DNA of 64,000 nucleotides from Streptomyces sp. DG2A-72 (GTDB taxonomy: Bacteria > Actinomycetota > Actinomycetes > Streptomycetales > Streptomycetaceae), in the NCBI RefSeq assembly GCF_030499575.1, contig NZ_JASTLC010000001.1, forward strand, positions 9,944,001 through 10,008,000, in the 5' to 3' direction. The first letter of the stretch is position 1. Every line of letters begins with the position of its first letter. Shown here piece after piece: positions 36,132 to 46,649 of the stretch. The notes under the pieces were generated by a model that saw only the letters and a list, made by a program, of their open reading frames with translations, was not told the origin of the DNA and searched no databases. The position numbers were made by a program, and so were the translations under genes.

Positions 36132-36976
36132 CTACTTTTGGAGGGCGTGTGCGAGGGCCTCGTCGAGTAGTTCCCGTAGGGCCGAGGAGGTTGGTGCGAC
36201 GGCGGTGGCGAGCAGTGCCGGGCCGTTGGCCAGCGGTGTGAGGACGGCGCACCCGTCCCGGGAGCCCTGGCGGAGAAGGACGGGGTCTCGGGGAGTGTCC
36301 ATCTCCGGGTTGACGAGCAGGAGTTGGCCGACGGCGCGGTGTCCGTGCAGGACGGCTGGGCCGTCCCAGCCGGGCTCTGGGGCCCCGTATGCCGTCTGCT
36401 GGTCGAGCAGTGGTTTTCCGGCGCGGTGGATCAGGAGTCGGCTGACGAGGTGGCCCGGTTCCTCGTTGGCTCGGCCCAGGAGCTGTTCCTCTCGCAGTAA
36501 CAGCCGGGAGGTTGCGGCAAGTTCGACGGTGTAGGTCTGTCGGAGGTTGCTGCCGGCGGCGCTGATCAGCGGCTGGGGCAGCCAGCGCAGCCTGGTGTGT
36601 TCACCGGCGGTGAGCCGTACGTCGTAGGTGGCCGGGGCGGTGGTGGGGCCGCGCAGGGCGAGTGTGGCGGCGGCCGTCTTGACCTCCAGTGCGGACCGGT
36701 TCCCGGCGGTGACGTCGATGGTGAGCCGATCGCCGCCGAGGGGGGCGCTCATCGCGCCGATGATCCCGACCTTGGCGGTGTTCTTGTCGGTGCGCATGCG
36801 TCGGAGGTGGAACGGGCCGTCACTGCGTAGCTGCGGAAGGGTGGTGGCGCGTCCGTTGTATGTGGCGTGGATGCGGGCTGTTGCCCGCACTCCGTGCGGG
36901 TGCCCGGTGGGCGCGTCGGTGCCGGAGAGGGTTCCGGTCAACGCTGCCTGGTCCGTGGCGAGTTGTGCGGCGGGGC

Positions 36977-36980
<4 letters not shown>
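36132..36980 (-). CDS. ureD: Urease accessory protein UreD
   Basis: A 282-residue UreD homologue, the scaffold that binds apo-urease and passes nickel from UreG via UreF. Recognisable blocks are [27 protein letters not shown]-like [40 protein letters not shown] and [11 protein letters not shown]. The ATG at 36980 overlaps the ureG stop by 4 nt, and a few upstream residues are excluded. It is the last gene of the urease operon. Confidence 0.9.
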
Positions 36981-37672
<692 letters not shown>

Positions 37673-37701
37673 GAAGAACTCCAGGTAGGCAGGGGAAGGT
37701 G

Positions 37702-38376
37702 TCAGGAGGCGAAGAGCCGGACGGTCCACGCGGCGTGCTGTTCACCGGTGATGTCCAGCAGCGGCGAGGACGCCGACGGCAGGGCGTCGATACCCTCGAC
37801 TGCGACGCGGTCAGCGGCCTGGGCGGCAGCTTCGGCGACGGCGTCGATGTCGGAGCTGAGGCGGGCCAGCAGCCCCGAGGCGTCGAGCGGGTCGAGGCTC
37901 AGCAGGCGCACTGCCGCGGTGGCCGGGCCGCCGGCGCTCTCGTACGCGGCGGCATGGGCGGCGTCCAGCGGGGTAAGCCCGGCGGCCCGGGCAGCGAGGC
38001 CCAGCACGAGCGGCTGGTGGGCACCCTGGGGACGTTCGGCCGCCAGCCGTTCCAGGTCCTCGGACGGAAAGGTGGCACGGGCCGCGCGCATCATCTGCCG
38101 GCCGAGCCGACGGGCGACTGCGCGCAGCGCGGGGGCGGGGGTGCGTGCGTCGGCGGCGTCGTCCAACAGCAGCGGGTCGACTCCGGCGGCGGCTGCGGCG
38201 GCCAGGCCGGCCGTGGTCAGGCCGGTGGTGTGCAGACGGCCGCGGCAGAATGCCTGAAGGCTGTCGGTGTCGTGTACGGCTTGGTGGGCGATGGCGGCTT
38301 CGACGCCGCCGGAGTGGGCGTGGCCCCCGGCGGGGAAGCGGCCGTCGGCCAGCAGGAGCAGGGCTGCACGGCTCAT
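37702..38376 (-). CDS. ureF: Urease accessory protein UreF
   Basis: A 224-residue helical Ure[21 protein letters not shown] at the start, then [19 protein letters not shown] and [19 protein letters not shown]. UreF bridges UreD and UreG and gates GTP hydrolysis during nickel insertion. The ATG at 38376 was chosen because the upstream in-frame residues are not conserved in type. It lies about 118 bp after ureC, the largest gap in the operon. Confidence 0.9.
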   Translation of the reverse strand: MSRAALLLLADGRFPAGGHAHSGGVEAAIAHQAVHDTDSLQAFCRGRLHTTGLTTAGLAAAAAAGVDPLLLDDAADARTPAPALRAVARRLGRQMMRAARATFPSEDLERLAAERPQGAHQPLVLGLAARAAGLTPLDAAHAAAYESAGGPATAAVRLLSLDPLDASGLLARLSSDIDAVAEAAAQAADRVAVEGIDALPSASSPLLDITGEQHAAWTVRLFAS

Positions 38377-38494
38377 CGGTGAGCGGCTGCCTTTCGCAGG
38401 GTCGGAAGAGGTGCCGAGCACGGGCGGGCATGGCGTACCCGCCCCGGGGCCGGGCCGCGGTGCTGTTGCTTAGACGGCCGGGCAGGTGGCGGTT

Positions 38495-40531
38495 TTAGAA
38501 GAGGAAGTACCGCTGTGCCAGGGGTACTTCGGTGACGTAGGAGCGCGGCACGGTCGCACCATTGAGTTCGGTGCGGGTGTCGGTCGTGGTCGCACCGCCG
38601 ATGGTGACCTCGAAGCTGTTGTGGTCGACTTCGAGGCTGTCGGGCACGGTATCGTTCAGTTTCATGTCGGCCTTCGTGACGTGCCGGGTGCTGGTGATGT
38701 CCACGAAGTCCTTGTCGAGACCGAGACCCGGATGACTGCTGGTGCCGTCTCCGTTCAGGTTGCCGGCCACGCCCGGAGCCACGAAGTTCACCGAGTTGTG
38801 TCCCGGGGAGCGCCCGGTGGAGCCCCAGACCGGGCGCGGCTGGTAGGGCTGCGGCGTTGGGATCGACGCGTTGGCGTCGCCGACCTGCGCGTACGCGAGC
38901 TGGCCGCCCTTGAGAAGCATGTGTGGCTTGACGCCGAAGAACTTCGGCTCCCACAGCACCAGGTCGGCGAGCTTCCCCATCTGCACGGAGCCGACGTGGC
39001 CGTCGATGCCATGCGTGATCGCCGGGTTGATCGTGTACTTGGCGACGTACCGGCGCGCCCGGAAGTTGTCGTTCGGCTGCAGCTGCTGGTCGTTGAAGGA
39101 GTGGTTGGTGTCGTCGGCGATCCTGCGGACCTTCGCGGCTTCGAGGTCCTCCTTCAGCGGCCCGTAGCGGCACTTCATGACGTGCGCGGTCTGCCAGGTA
39201 CGCATGATCATCTCGCCGATGCGGCCCATCGCCTGGGCGTCGGAGGACATCATGGAGATGGCGCCCATGTCGTGGAGGAGGTCCTCCGCGGCCATGGTGG
39301 ACGGCCGGATCCGGGAGTCGGCGAAGGCCATGTCCGCCGGAATCTCCGGGTTGAGGTGATGGCACACGATCATCATGTCGACGTGCTCCTTGACGGTGTT
39401 GACCGTCAAAGGACGCGTCGGGTTGGTCGAGGCCGGCAGCACGTTCGGCTCCTTGACCAGCTCGATCATGTCCGGCGCGTGACCGCCGCCGGCCCCCTCG
39501 ACATGGAAGATGTGGATGGAGCGTGCCTTCTTCTGCGTGAACTTGCCCCCGGCGTCCCTGCCGTCGCCGGTGAAGGCCGCCCGCGTGCTCTCCAGGAACC
39601 CCGACTCGTTCAGTGAATCGGCGTGCAGAGCGAGCTGGACACCGCGCTCTTCACAGACATCCAGGGCCCGGTCGATCACCGCGGGCGTGGCGCCCCAGTC
39701 CTCGTGAATCTTGAACCCGCAGACACCGGCGTCCACCTGCGCGTTGAGCTCGTGCTCGTTCATCGTGCTGCCCTTGCCGAGCAGACCGATGTTGACCGGG
39801 AACTCATCCAACGCCTCGAAGACCCGCCTGATGTGCCACGCGCCCGGGGTCACGGTGGTGGCGGTACTGCCCTCGGCCGGTCCCGTGCCGCCACCGATCA
39901 AGGTGGTCACACCCGAAGCCAGAGCCTCGTGGATCTCCCCGGGGCAGATGAAGTGAACATGGGTGTCCACACCACCCGCGGTGAGGATCCGCCCATTGCC
40001 GGAGACGACCTCGGTGCTCGGCCCGATGACGAAGTTTGTCGGCGTCACCGGCGGGGCTTGCTTCGTGGGCCCACGATCCGGCATCTCGAAGCTCGTGATC
40101 TTGTCCATCGTCTCGGGGTTGTACGCCTTGCCGATGGCCGCGATCCTGCCATCGCGGATGCCGATGTCGGCCTTGACCACGCCCCACCAGTCGAGGATCA
40201 GCGCGCCCGTGATGACGGTGTCCACGGGCCTGTGGTCCGTGGCCTTGCCCTTGCCGTCCTTCCCGTCCCTGGCGAGGTGCGACATTCCCATCGACTCGCG
40301 GATCACCTTGCCGCCGCCGAAGACCATCTCATTGCCGCTGTACGAAGGGCCGCCACTCCAGTCAGCCTCGATCTCCAGCGTGAGGTCGGTGTCGGCGAGC
40401 CGGACCCGGTCCCGCGTGGTCGGCCCGTACAACGCGGTGTAATCCGCCCGCGTCAGCTCATTGCTCGGCTTCGGCCGGCCCTTCACCGGCTTCGGCGCCC
40501 GGCCGGGGGCTTGTCCCTGCGGGTTACTCAT
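38495..40531 (-). CDS. ureC: Urease alpha subunit UreC, enlarged
   Basis: A 678-residue urease catalytic subunit, about 100 residues longer than the usual 570. All active-site elements are present: the nickel His pair in [13 protein letters not shown], the carbamylated Lys in [38 protein letters not shown], the flap Cys/His in [14 protein letters not shown] and the Asp in [11 protein letters not shown]. Extra segments appear near residues 130-155 ([17 protein letters not shown]), near 300 ([17 protein letters not shown]) and in the C-terminal domain (about 560-650). The ATG overlaps the ureAB stop by 4 nt. Despite the insertions it should be active. Confidence 0.95.
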   Translation of the reverse strand: MSNPQGQAPGRAPKPVKGRPKPSNELTRADYTALYGPTTRDRVRLADTDLTLEIEADWSGGPSYSGNEMVFGGGKVIRESMGMSHLARDGKDGKGKATDHRPVDTVITGALILDWWGVVKADIGIRDGRIAAIGKAYNPETMDKITSFEMPDRGPTKQAPPVTPTNFVIGPSTEVVSGNGRILTAGGVDTHVHFICPGEIHEALASGVTTLIGGGTGPAEGSTATTVTPGAWHIRRVFEALDEFPVNIGLLGKGSTMNEHELNAQVDAGVCGFKIHEDWGATPAVIDRALDVCEERGVQLALHADSLNESGFLESTRAAFTGDGRDAGGKFTQKKARSIHIFHVEGAGGGHAPDMIELVKEPNVLPASTNPTRPLTVNTVKEHVDMMIVCHHLNPEIPADMAFADSRIRPSTMAAEDLLHDMGAISMMSSDAQAMGRIGEMIMRTWQTAHVMKCRYGPLKEDLEAAKVRRIADDTNHSFNDQQLQPNDNFRARRYVAKYTINPAITHGIDGHVGSVQMGKLADLVLWEPKFFGVKPHMLLKGGQLAYAQVGDANASIPTPQPYQPRPVWGSTGRSPGHNSVNFVAPGVAGNLNGDGTSSHPGLGLDKDFVDITSTRHVTKADMKLNDTVPDSLEVDHNSFEVTIGGATTTDTRTELNGATVPRSYVTEVPLAQRYFLF

Positions 40532-41385
40532 CGGACGATCCCTTCGCGCAGTCCCTGGATCTTGGTCAGGTCGCTGGTGTTGCTGCCGCCGGCCGTGACA
40601 TCACCCTGGATCTGCACCAGCTCCACACAGCACTCGTCGCCCGGCTCGAAGCGCACGGCCGTGCCCGCGGCGATGTTGAGCCGTCTGCCCTTCGCCGCAT
40701 CGCAGTTCCACAGACTGCGGTCATCCGGGACTGTCTGACCGGCAGGGACCTCGATGCTGACGACCTTGAGCCCCGGGTTGACCTCGGCGAAGTGATAGTG
40801 GGAGGCAACCTGAACGGGACGGTCCGACTCGTTCTTCACCTTGATCTTCGTCCTTCCCGGCCCCGGCAAGGCGGTGGCGTCCCTCTGCAGACTGACGCCC
40901 TGCTGGTCCCCGTCGAGGTGCACATTGAAGTAGATCGCTTCGTACCGGGAGACCGTGTCGTCGTCCTCGTCGCAGCACACAGGCGAGTCGCCGCTGTCAT
41001 CGCAGTCGACCGGGGAGCCTGGCTTGCGGGGCGGCTGCGGGTGCTCAACCTTGCCCGGGTAGACCTCGCTCTCCTCTGCGCCCTCCGGAATGGGGTCGTG
41101 GATGGTGACCAACTTGGTGCCGTCCGGGAAGGTGGCCTCCACCTGGACGTTCTTGATCATCTCCGGGACGCCGTCCATCACCTCATCACGGGTGAACAAC
41201 TGCCGACCCGAGTCCATGATGTCGCTGACCGTCTTGCCATCGCGCGCTGCCTCAAAGACGTGCACCGTCAGCAGGGCCATCACTTCCGGGTAGTTGAGGC
41301 GCAGCCCGCGCTCGCGGCGCCTTTGCGCAACGTCGGCCGCGACATGGATCAGCAGGCGCTCCCGCTCATGCGGAGTCAAATGCAC
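40528..41385 (-). CDS. ureAB: Urease gamma-beta fusion with an acidic Cys-rich linker
   Basis: About 285 residues. The gamma part ([57 protein letters not shown]) is followed by the beta part ([43 protein letters not shown]). Between them is an unusual linker with [16 protein letters not shown] near residue 130. The beta part has an extra Cys pair (GDECCVEL) and a variant C-terminus. I chose the GTG at 41385, which matches the usual gamma start; the frame stays open upstream to 41601. It is the first gene of the leftward urease operon. Confidence 0.85.
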   Translation of the reverse strand: MHLTPHERERLLIHVAADVAQRRRERGLRLNYPEVMALLTVHVFEAARDGKTVSDIMDSGRQLFTRDEVMDGVPEMIKNVQVEATFPDGTKLVTIHDPIPEGAEESEVYPGKVEHPQPPRKPGSPVDCDDSGDSPVCCDEDDDTVSRYEAIYFNVHLDGDQQGVSLQRDATALPGPGRTKIKVKNESDRPVQVASHYHFAEVNPGLKVVSIEVPAGQTVPDDRSLWNCDAAKGRRLNIAAGTAVRFEPGDECCVELVQIQGDVTAGGSNTSDLTKIQGLREGIVR

Positions 41386-41904
41386 GATGAACCACTTCTC
41401 TTGGTCGGACAGTGCATGCGGCCAGGCACGCCGGAGACCACGAGCACGTTCCCCCAAGCCGGCAACCGGGCACTCCTCGATCATCAGCGGAACAAGATCA
41501 GCGAAACGGCTAAACCGCAGATGAACCACACCATCTGATGAAATCCGAGACGCGGGATACGCAGTCGCTACCCGGCCGGACCAGAGAACCTGGATACACA
41601 AAACTCGCTAGCCATAGGCGAGTTGAACGAGCCATGAGCTGCCTGTGCCCTCTGATGCGCATGGGCCTCGCGAGCCCAGAGCACATCGGGCAAGTCGGGC
41701 CGACCTGGTGCGCAGTCCGCGGGTCTCGGGCAGTGGCGTCACACCCCCGCGCCTGAGGGCACGGCGTTCCCCTGCTCGGCGCGAGCGGACCCAGAAGAAC
41801 CAACTGTCGCTCGGGTTCCCCGCTCAGCGCGACGCGATGGCAATCGGCCAGCACGAACGAGAACCACTGAGAATCCGACTGCTTCAACGCGACAAGACGC
41901 CATC
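41386..41904. other. Upstream region of the urease operon
   Basis: This should carry the urease promoter. I see no convincing gene, repeat or regulator-binding site that I can name. If the longer upstream reading of ureAB were used, the first 200 bp would be coding. Confidence 0.3.
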
Positions 41905-42110
41905 GTTCGTCTCACATGGGTGCCCCATGGGCCAGACACGGGCCACCTGCAATGAGAAAGGGACATCCGAATTGCGAACCTACAAGGCCGCTGTAGGCCC
42001 GCATTCGGAATGCCCCACTCCGCTGCAATGGCCTGGGCTTCCCCGACTGTCTCATTCGCGGGACACAGCACCTTCGTCTCACGATCTTGTCCCTTGAGGT
42101 CCAACGCGCC
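41905..42110. repeat. Dispersed hairpin repeat, copy 2
   Basis: Contains a large imperfect inverted repeat: a left arm GGGACATCCGAATTGCGAAC followed by CTACA, a 7-nt loop, and a right arm TGTAGGCCCGCATTCGGAAT followed by GCCCC. After it come TCTCATTCGCGGGACA and GTCTCACGATCTTGTCCC; another GTCTCAC box lies at the left edge. The whole resembles 50430-50625 closely. It lies between the urease operon and a recombinase fragment. Confidence 0.75.
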
Positions 42111-42237
42111 ATGTCTCTGGACGGCCGGCCGTCTGCGAACGCGCAGGATGGCGGGTCCAGCTGCCTGGTTGGAGGCTGTCGACAGTAGAAGAGCGAGACA
42201 CACGAGCGCCCCTGGAGCTGTACCTCGGACGGCCCGT

Positions 42238-42462
42238 GGGTGCCACTGTCCAGGGGTTTGGTGGCGTTCGGGGTGCCGACCAACGTCAGACACAGGGCTT
42301 TGCCGGGGTCGATGGAGGGTTCCGGCTCGTTTGGCCAGGAGGTTGCGGAGGTCCTGGTCGCTGGACCGGACGTGGGGCGAGGCTGCTGCCTGCCGGTCAG
42401 TTCCCCGTCGACGTGGGTGAGGGAGTCGATCAGCCCGCGGGTGCCGATGCCGTTCGGGAGCC
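42238..42462 (-). pseudogene. Decayed fragment of a trio-type recombinase 3 (C-terminus)
   Basis: Leftward it reads GIGTRGLIDSLTHVDGELT and, further on, DPGKALCLTLVGTPNATKPL. These match GPGARGLIDAFTHIDTALR and DPAKALCLRLAGTPDAKKPL of recombinase 3 at 30.4-30.7 kb, in the same order and spacing. No start, stop or catalytic part survives. It shows that a second recombinase-trio element once lay here, on the upstream side of the urease operon. Confidence 0.65.
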
Positions 42463-42691
42463 GTGGCGGGTGCTGCTGAAGCGTCCGTACGGGACGGCGG
42501 CGCTGCAGACCACGGCCGCGTGTCTGACGGGCCCCTCGCCGTCAAATAACCCGAACAGGCTACCCCGCACTACTCAGAGCAGGCTCCTGAGCTGCAAGGA
42601 GCTTAGTGTCCCTCTATTGGGTCGGCTGGCCTCTCCTTCCCGGGATGGCCCGGCCGCCTCCGCTCCTCGCTTCCCAGAAGGGCACCTCGCC

Positions 42692-44434
42692 ATGTCGCCT
42701 GCGACGACGGATACGCCAGCACACATACCGCTCCGACACAGTCCTGCCGTGTCGCGTTCTTCGACGAGGCGTCTCTTCGTCGCTGCGGGCACTGTCCTGG
42801 CGTTGCTGATCCCTGCCCCGGGGGCATCCGCGGGTGGGCCCGGACCCACCCCCACGCCCGAGCAGGGCCTCCACCTGACTTTGGATGGCGATTCGCTGAC
42901 CGCCCAGGAGATGTTCGACGTCCTAGATGCCAAATCGCTGACGGTCAAACTTTCCGAGGACAGCCGCAAACGCATGCAGCGATTCCGCGACGGCGCGATC
43001 AACGAACTGGCAAGCGGTACACGCGTGTACGGGTGGAACCAGGCCCTCGGCCCACTCAAGGACAAGCAGCTCAACAGCCAGCAGCAGAAGGAATTCCAAA
43101 AACGCATCCTGCGCTCCCATGCCGCCGGCGTCGGCCAACCACTGCCCGAGCGGGTCACCCGCCTGGTCATGGTGCTGCGCGCCAACCAGATGGCCCGCGG
43201 ACACATGGCGGTCCGCCCGGAGCTCGTCGACCGGATGAACTCCCTCGTCAACACCGGTGTCACGCCGGTCATACCGCAAGTCGGCTCGCTTGGCTCGGGC
43301 GACCTGCAGCCCATGGCCGCGCTCGGCATGGTCCTCACCGGCAACCGAGCCCCCGCCCGCTACCAAGGTGAACAGGCCCCCGCCTCGGACATCCTGCCCC
43401 GCGCCGGGCTGGAGCAGACCTTCGAGCTGGAGCAAGGTGAGGCACTGCCCATCATCAGCGGCAGCACTGTGGTCCTGGCCTCCTACATCGACTCCCTCCA
43501 TCGCGCCACCAAAGCCGCCGACCTGGCCGAAGGCGTCCTGGCGATGTTCATGGACGCCACCCGCGCCGAAATCAACACCCTGGACCCACGCACCCACGCC
43601 GAACGCCGCATCCCCGAAGAGGAAAAGGTCGCCGAACGGCTCCGCCACCTGCTGCAGGGCAGCAAGTGGACCACCGACGAGGGACGCAAACGCCTCGGCG
43701 AAGACCACCCGCGCATCCAAGACGCGGTCTCCCTGCGCGCCGCACCCCACATCTACGGGACACTGCGCAAGACCATCGCCGAGGGCCGCCAGCACATGGA
43801 ACGCGAAGCCAACGCCTCCACCTCCAATCCCCTGATCTTCGAACGCGACGCCGGCAGAGGCTACGAATTCGTCATGGGCGGCAACTGGGACGGAGCCCTC
43901 CTCGGCCACGCCGCCGACACCCTCAACGCCCAGATCGTCGACCTCGGCGTCCACACCCAAGAGCTCTCCGCCCGCCTGCTCTCCCCCAAGTGGAGCTACG
44001 GCCTGCCCGCCAACCTCGCCGGCGGAACGCCCGGCCTGAACTCCGGCATGGTCCAAGTCCAGACCGTCGCCACCGCCCTCGTCCCCGAGATGCAGGCCCG
44101 CGCTCTTCCCTCCGGCACGCTCTCCCGACCCGCAAAGGACGGCCAGGAAGACCACAACACCATGGCGATGGGCTCCGTCCGCAACCTCCACGAAAACCTC
44201 GACCGTCTGGAGACCATCCAGGCCGTCCTCACCCTCATGTCCGCCCAAGGCATCGACCTCATCCAGGACAAGATGACAGACCTCCCCCTGGGAGCCGCCG
44301 TGAAGGACCTGCACGACACCGTCCGCGGACACATCGAACCCCTCCACAACGACCGCTACATGACCCCCGACCTCGAAGAGATGACTGAACTCGTCCGGGG
44401 CGCCGAACTCACCACCGCGCTGCCGCGCCGGTAG
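42692..44434 (+). CDS. Ammonia-lyase (HAL/PAL) family protein, predicted Tat-exported, altered MIO motif
   Basis: A 580-residue protein. Residues 24-47 form a twin-arginine-type signal (STRRLFVAAGTVLALLIPAP, then GASA), so export is predicted. The rest is a histidine/phenylalanine ammonia-lyase fold: Tyr 113 in VYGWNQALG, SNPLIFERDAG, GGNWDGALLGHAADTLNAQI, GLNSGMVQVQTVATAL and QEDHNTMAMGSVRN. The MIO-forming motif, normally G-S-V-G-A-S-G-D-L, reads GSLGSGDL (residues 198-205): one residue is missing, leaving Gly201-Ser202-Gly203 in place of Ala-Ser-Gly. The enzyme could form a Gly-Ser-Gly MIO or be inactive. The ATG at 42692 has AGAAGG about 10 nt upstream. Gene neighbours give no pathway beyond the divergent urease operon. 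Confidence 0.85.
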   Translation: MSPATTDTPAHIPLRHSPAVSRSSTRRLFVAAGTVLALLIPAPGASAGGPGPTPTPEQGLHLTLDGDSLTAQEMFDVLDAKSLTVKLSEDSRKRMQRFRDGAINELASGTRVYGWNQALGPLKDKQLNSQQQKEFQKRILRSHAAGVGQPLPERVTRLVMVLRANQMARGHMAVRPELVDRMNSLVNTGVTPVIPQVGSLGSGDLQPMAALGMVLTGNRAPARYQGEQAPASDILPRAGLEQTFELEQGEALPIISGSTVVLASYIDSLHRATKAADLAEGVLAMFMDATRAEINTLDPRTHAERRIPEEEKVAERLRHLLQGSKWTTDEGRKRLGEDHPRIQDAVSLRAAPHIYGTLRKTIAEGRQHMEREANASTSNPLIFERDAGRGYEFVMGGNWDGALLGHAADTLNAQIVDLGVHTQELSARLLSPKWSYGLPANLAGGTPGLNSGMVQVQTVATALVPEMQARALPSGTLSRPAKDGQEDHNTMAMGSVRNLHENLDRLETIQAVLTLMSAQGIDLIQDKMTDLPLGAAVKDLHDTVRGHIEPLHNDRYMTPDLEEMTELVRGAELTTALPRR

Positions 44435-44439
44435 TCATC

Positions 44440-44459
44440 GGACGGGAACGCCCCCGTCC
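44440..44459. terminator. Hairpin after the ammonia-lyase-like gene
   Basis: Seven-base arms GGACGGG and CCCGTCC with a six-base loop begin 6 nt after the stop codon. Probable transcription terminator. Confidence 0.5.
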
Positions 44460-44840
44460 AGAGACACGCCCCACGCGTGTCCAGACACGCTTCCCAGTCC
44501 GTAGCCCAAAGCGCACCTCTAGTGTGTTGCGCGGCGAGACCGCAGCCGAGTGCGCTGCGGGCGGCTGGGCGCCCGGCACCGTCCGTGCCTGCCCGGCATG
44601 GCCCCGACCGCCTGCCCGGCCACAGCACAGGTCGTCTGCGGACACCCGCGCAGAGCTCACGAGTTCGGTGAGAACGGCTACTTCGGGAGGCCACGGCGTA
44701 GATCCCTGGGTCTGCGACCACCTGCGAAGCAATCGCGACCGTGAGCGCGTAGGGCTCTTCGGGCGGGGACTGAAGCGGTCCAGCGGCGCGAAGATGGGGT
44801 GCTGGTAAGAACCGTGTCACCGATCCTGCTGGCTTATTCG
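44460..44840. other. No convincing gene
   Basis: Open frames in this stretch lack ribosome-binding sites and recognisable motifs. It separates the lyase-like gene from transposase remnants and probably represents junction DNA. Confidence 0.3.
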
Positions 44841-44841
44841 G

Positions 44842-45195
44842 TCACGCGGCGAGGGAGAGGCCGAGGCGGGCGAGGTGGCTGACGCGGGTGCGGTCGAGGG
44901 GGTGGCCGTTCCACCAGGCATCGAGGCGGATGAGGTTGAGCGCAACGGCGGAGAGGACGTGCTCCAGGTGGGTCTTCTGGAGGCCGAGGTAGCGGGCACG
45001 TCTTATCCCGGTGACCGCGACGGCCTGGTGGATGGTTCCCTCGACGCCCGCGCGGCTTCCGTACTTGGCTCGCCACTGCTCGTCGGACTGCTGGAGGCGG
45101 GCATGGTCGAGGACTTCTTGCAGCTCGCGGGGTTGCAGGGAGAGGGTCCGGCCGCCGGTCTTCCAGCGGGTGCACTGGTCGCGCACCGGGCAGGG
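44842..45195 (-). mobile_element. IS1182-type transposase, C-terminal remnant
   Basis: The leftward frame reads LSLQPRELQEVLDHARLQQS, DEQWRAKYGSRAGVEGTIHQ, GIRRARYLGLQKTHLEHVLS and ALNLIRLDAWWNGHPLDRTR. The RAGVEGTIHQ and YLGLQKTHLEH blocks are the catalytic-end signature of IS1182-family transposases (the Glu of GVEG). The N-terminal half is absent. Upstream the sequence changes abruptly to a different transposase fragment, so this is a nested remnant. Confidence 0.75.
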
Positions 45196-45211
45196 GCGGC
45201 CTCGGCCATGG

Positions 45212-45380
45212 AGGCTTCGGAGAGGTAGCGGCGTTCGAAGACCTGCCATTTGTCATGTAGTTCGGACAGAACGGCGGCGGCAAGCCGTTCCAGAGCGGCG
45301 GGGTTGGCGAAGACCTGGACGACGTCAGCCGAGCGCCGCACGAAGGTCTGCCCGTACTCGAACGCCAGCCGGGGCAACAT
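45212..45380 (-). mobile_element. Second transposase fragment (possibly IS256-type C-terminus)
   Basis: Leftward text FEYGQTFVRRSADVVQVFAN, then LERLAAAVLSELHDKWQVFE and RRYLSEASMAE, looks like the extreme C-terminus of a Mutator/IS256-type transposase, where HDEW...RRYLSE...SM endings are common in Streptomyces. Only about 50 residues remain. It abuts the IS1182-type remnant. Confidence 0.4.
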
Positions 45381-45524
45381 CGATGTCCCTCTCGGCCGAC
45401 GCCGACCCGCCTCCCGCAGCCGCCCCCTCTCGCCACAGGGCATTCACAGCACACTCATGTCATGACCACGACTAGATGATTGCATACAGCCTCAAGATCA
45501 TCGATCTTCTGAAACGAGGCACTT

Positions 45525-46619
45525 GTGCGTCTTCGCCACTCCGTTGTCCCCCTCGCCGCCGCCACGGCAGCGTTCTCCCTCACCCCCTCACGGCCCAGGC
45601 TGCGCCCAGGGCCGACCAGGACGTCTCGGCGGGCGTCACCGTTTCCGTCGAGGAGAAGACCGACCGGGAGATCCGCGCCTACTGCACCCCCGGAGCGCGT
45701 GCGGGCCGCCGCGGCCAACCCGGCGGACATGCCGGGGCTGAAGAAGCGGCCCTCGGCCACCGCGGACGACGCGGCCGAGGACACCGCACCGGCCGTGGAC
45801 TCGGCCCACGCCTCGGCTCCCTCGGCCAAGCCGGTGAACAGCACGTTCGCCACCACCGCCGCGGCGGCCTCCGAGATATCCGTCTCGCAGGAGGTCCCGT
45901 ACACCACGGCACCGCAGTACTCCCTCGTGGGCCGCCTGTTCTACAGAGAGCCCGACGGCTCCGGCCACTCCTGCTCGGCCGCGGTCATCGTCTCCAATAA
46001 CCGGAACACGCTGTGGACCGCCGGGCACTGCGTCCACATGGGCGACGGCACCGGCGACGCCGGATGGAACGACATGCTGCAGTTCATCCCCGGCTACCGC
46101 GACGGCAGCGGCCCCTACGGGGCCTGGACCATCAAGTCGAAGGTCGTCAACAACGAGTGGATGAGCTCCGCCGACTTCGAGGACGCCGACTACGCCGCCG
46201 TGGTCCTCAACGACCACCCCACCTGGGGCAAGCTCCAGGACAACGTGGGCGCGTTCGGCTACACCTTCACCGAGAATCTCACCGACCACCCCGAGGTCTA
46301 TGCCGCGGGATACCCCGGCGAGGGCTACAACCGCACCGACCTCAATGCCGAGCGGATGATGTACTGCTACGGCGACACCGTGGACGCCGGCCCCTGGAAC
46401 CCCTTGGACGACCGCATGTCGATGGACTGCGACATGGGCAAGGGTGCTTCCGGCGGCCCGATGATCGAGGGGAAGAACACCAGCGACCCGCGCATCATCG
46501 GCGCCATCAGCCACTACGTGACCGACGACGCTGGCGACCGCAACTCCGACGATCTGTTCTCCTCCGAGCACGACTCGAAGGCAGCCAACACGATGAGCGC
46601 CGCCAACGGCATCAGCTGA
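45525..46619 (+). CDS. Secreted trypsin/V8-like serine protease with scrambled pro-region
   Basis: A 364-residue serine protease of the chymotrypsin/glutamyl-endopeptidase type. The triad is visible: His in NTLWTAGHCVHMGDG, Asp in FEDADYAAVVLNDH, Ser in GKGASGGPMIEG. The N-terminus starts as a signal peptide (MRLRHSVVPLAAATAAFSL) but then turns Arg/Pro-rich for about 38 residues. In the neighbouring frame the same DNA reads LTAQAAPRADQDVSAGVTVS and VEEKTDREIRAY, a natural signal cleavage site and pro-peptide, and the frame returns at ERVRAAAANPADMPG. Two compensating indels near 45583 and 45692 therefore restore the frame. Secretion or maturation may be impaired, unless these are sequence errors. 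Confidence 0.85.
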   Translation: MRLRHSVVPLAAATAAFSLTPSRPRLRPGPTRTSRRASPFPSRRRPTGRSAPTAPPERVRAAAANPADMPGLKKRPSATADDAAEDTAPAVDSAHASAPSAKPVNSTFATTAAAASEISVSQEVPYTTAPQYSLVGRLFYREPDGSGHSCSAAVIVSNNRNTLWTAGHCVHMGDGTGDAGWNDMLQFIPGYRDGSGPYGAWTIKSKVVNNEWMSSADFEDADYAAVVLNDHPTWGKLQDNVGAFGYTFTENLTDHPEVYAAGYPGEGYNRTDLNAERMMYCYGDTVDAGPWNPLDDRMSMDCDMGKGASGGPMIEGKNTSDPRIIGAISHYVTDDAGDRNSDDLFSSEHDSKAANTMSAANGIS

Positions 46620-46649
46620 ACCATCTGAACTAGCTGAATCAGCCCACGC

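Noticed and set aside
41905..42110. Hairpin repeats considered as a CRISPR array
   Set aside because: The copies are kilobases apart with no regular spacers and no cas genes.
42923..44347. Leftward open frame (474 codons) opposite the ammonia-lyase-like gene
   Set aside because: Antisense shadow of a clear family protein; Gly/Val/Asp-rich with no start signal.
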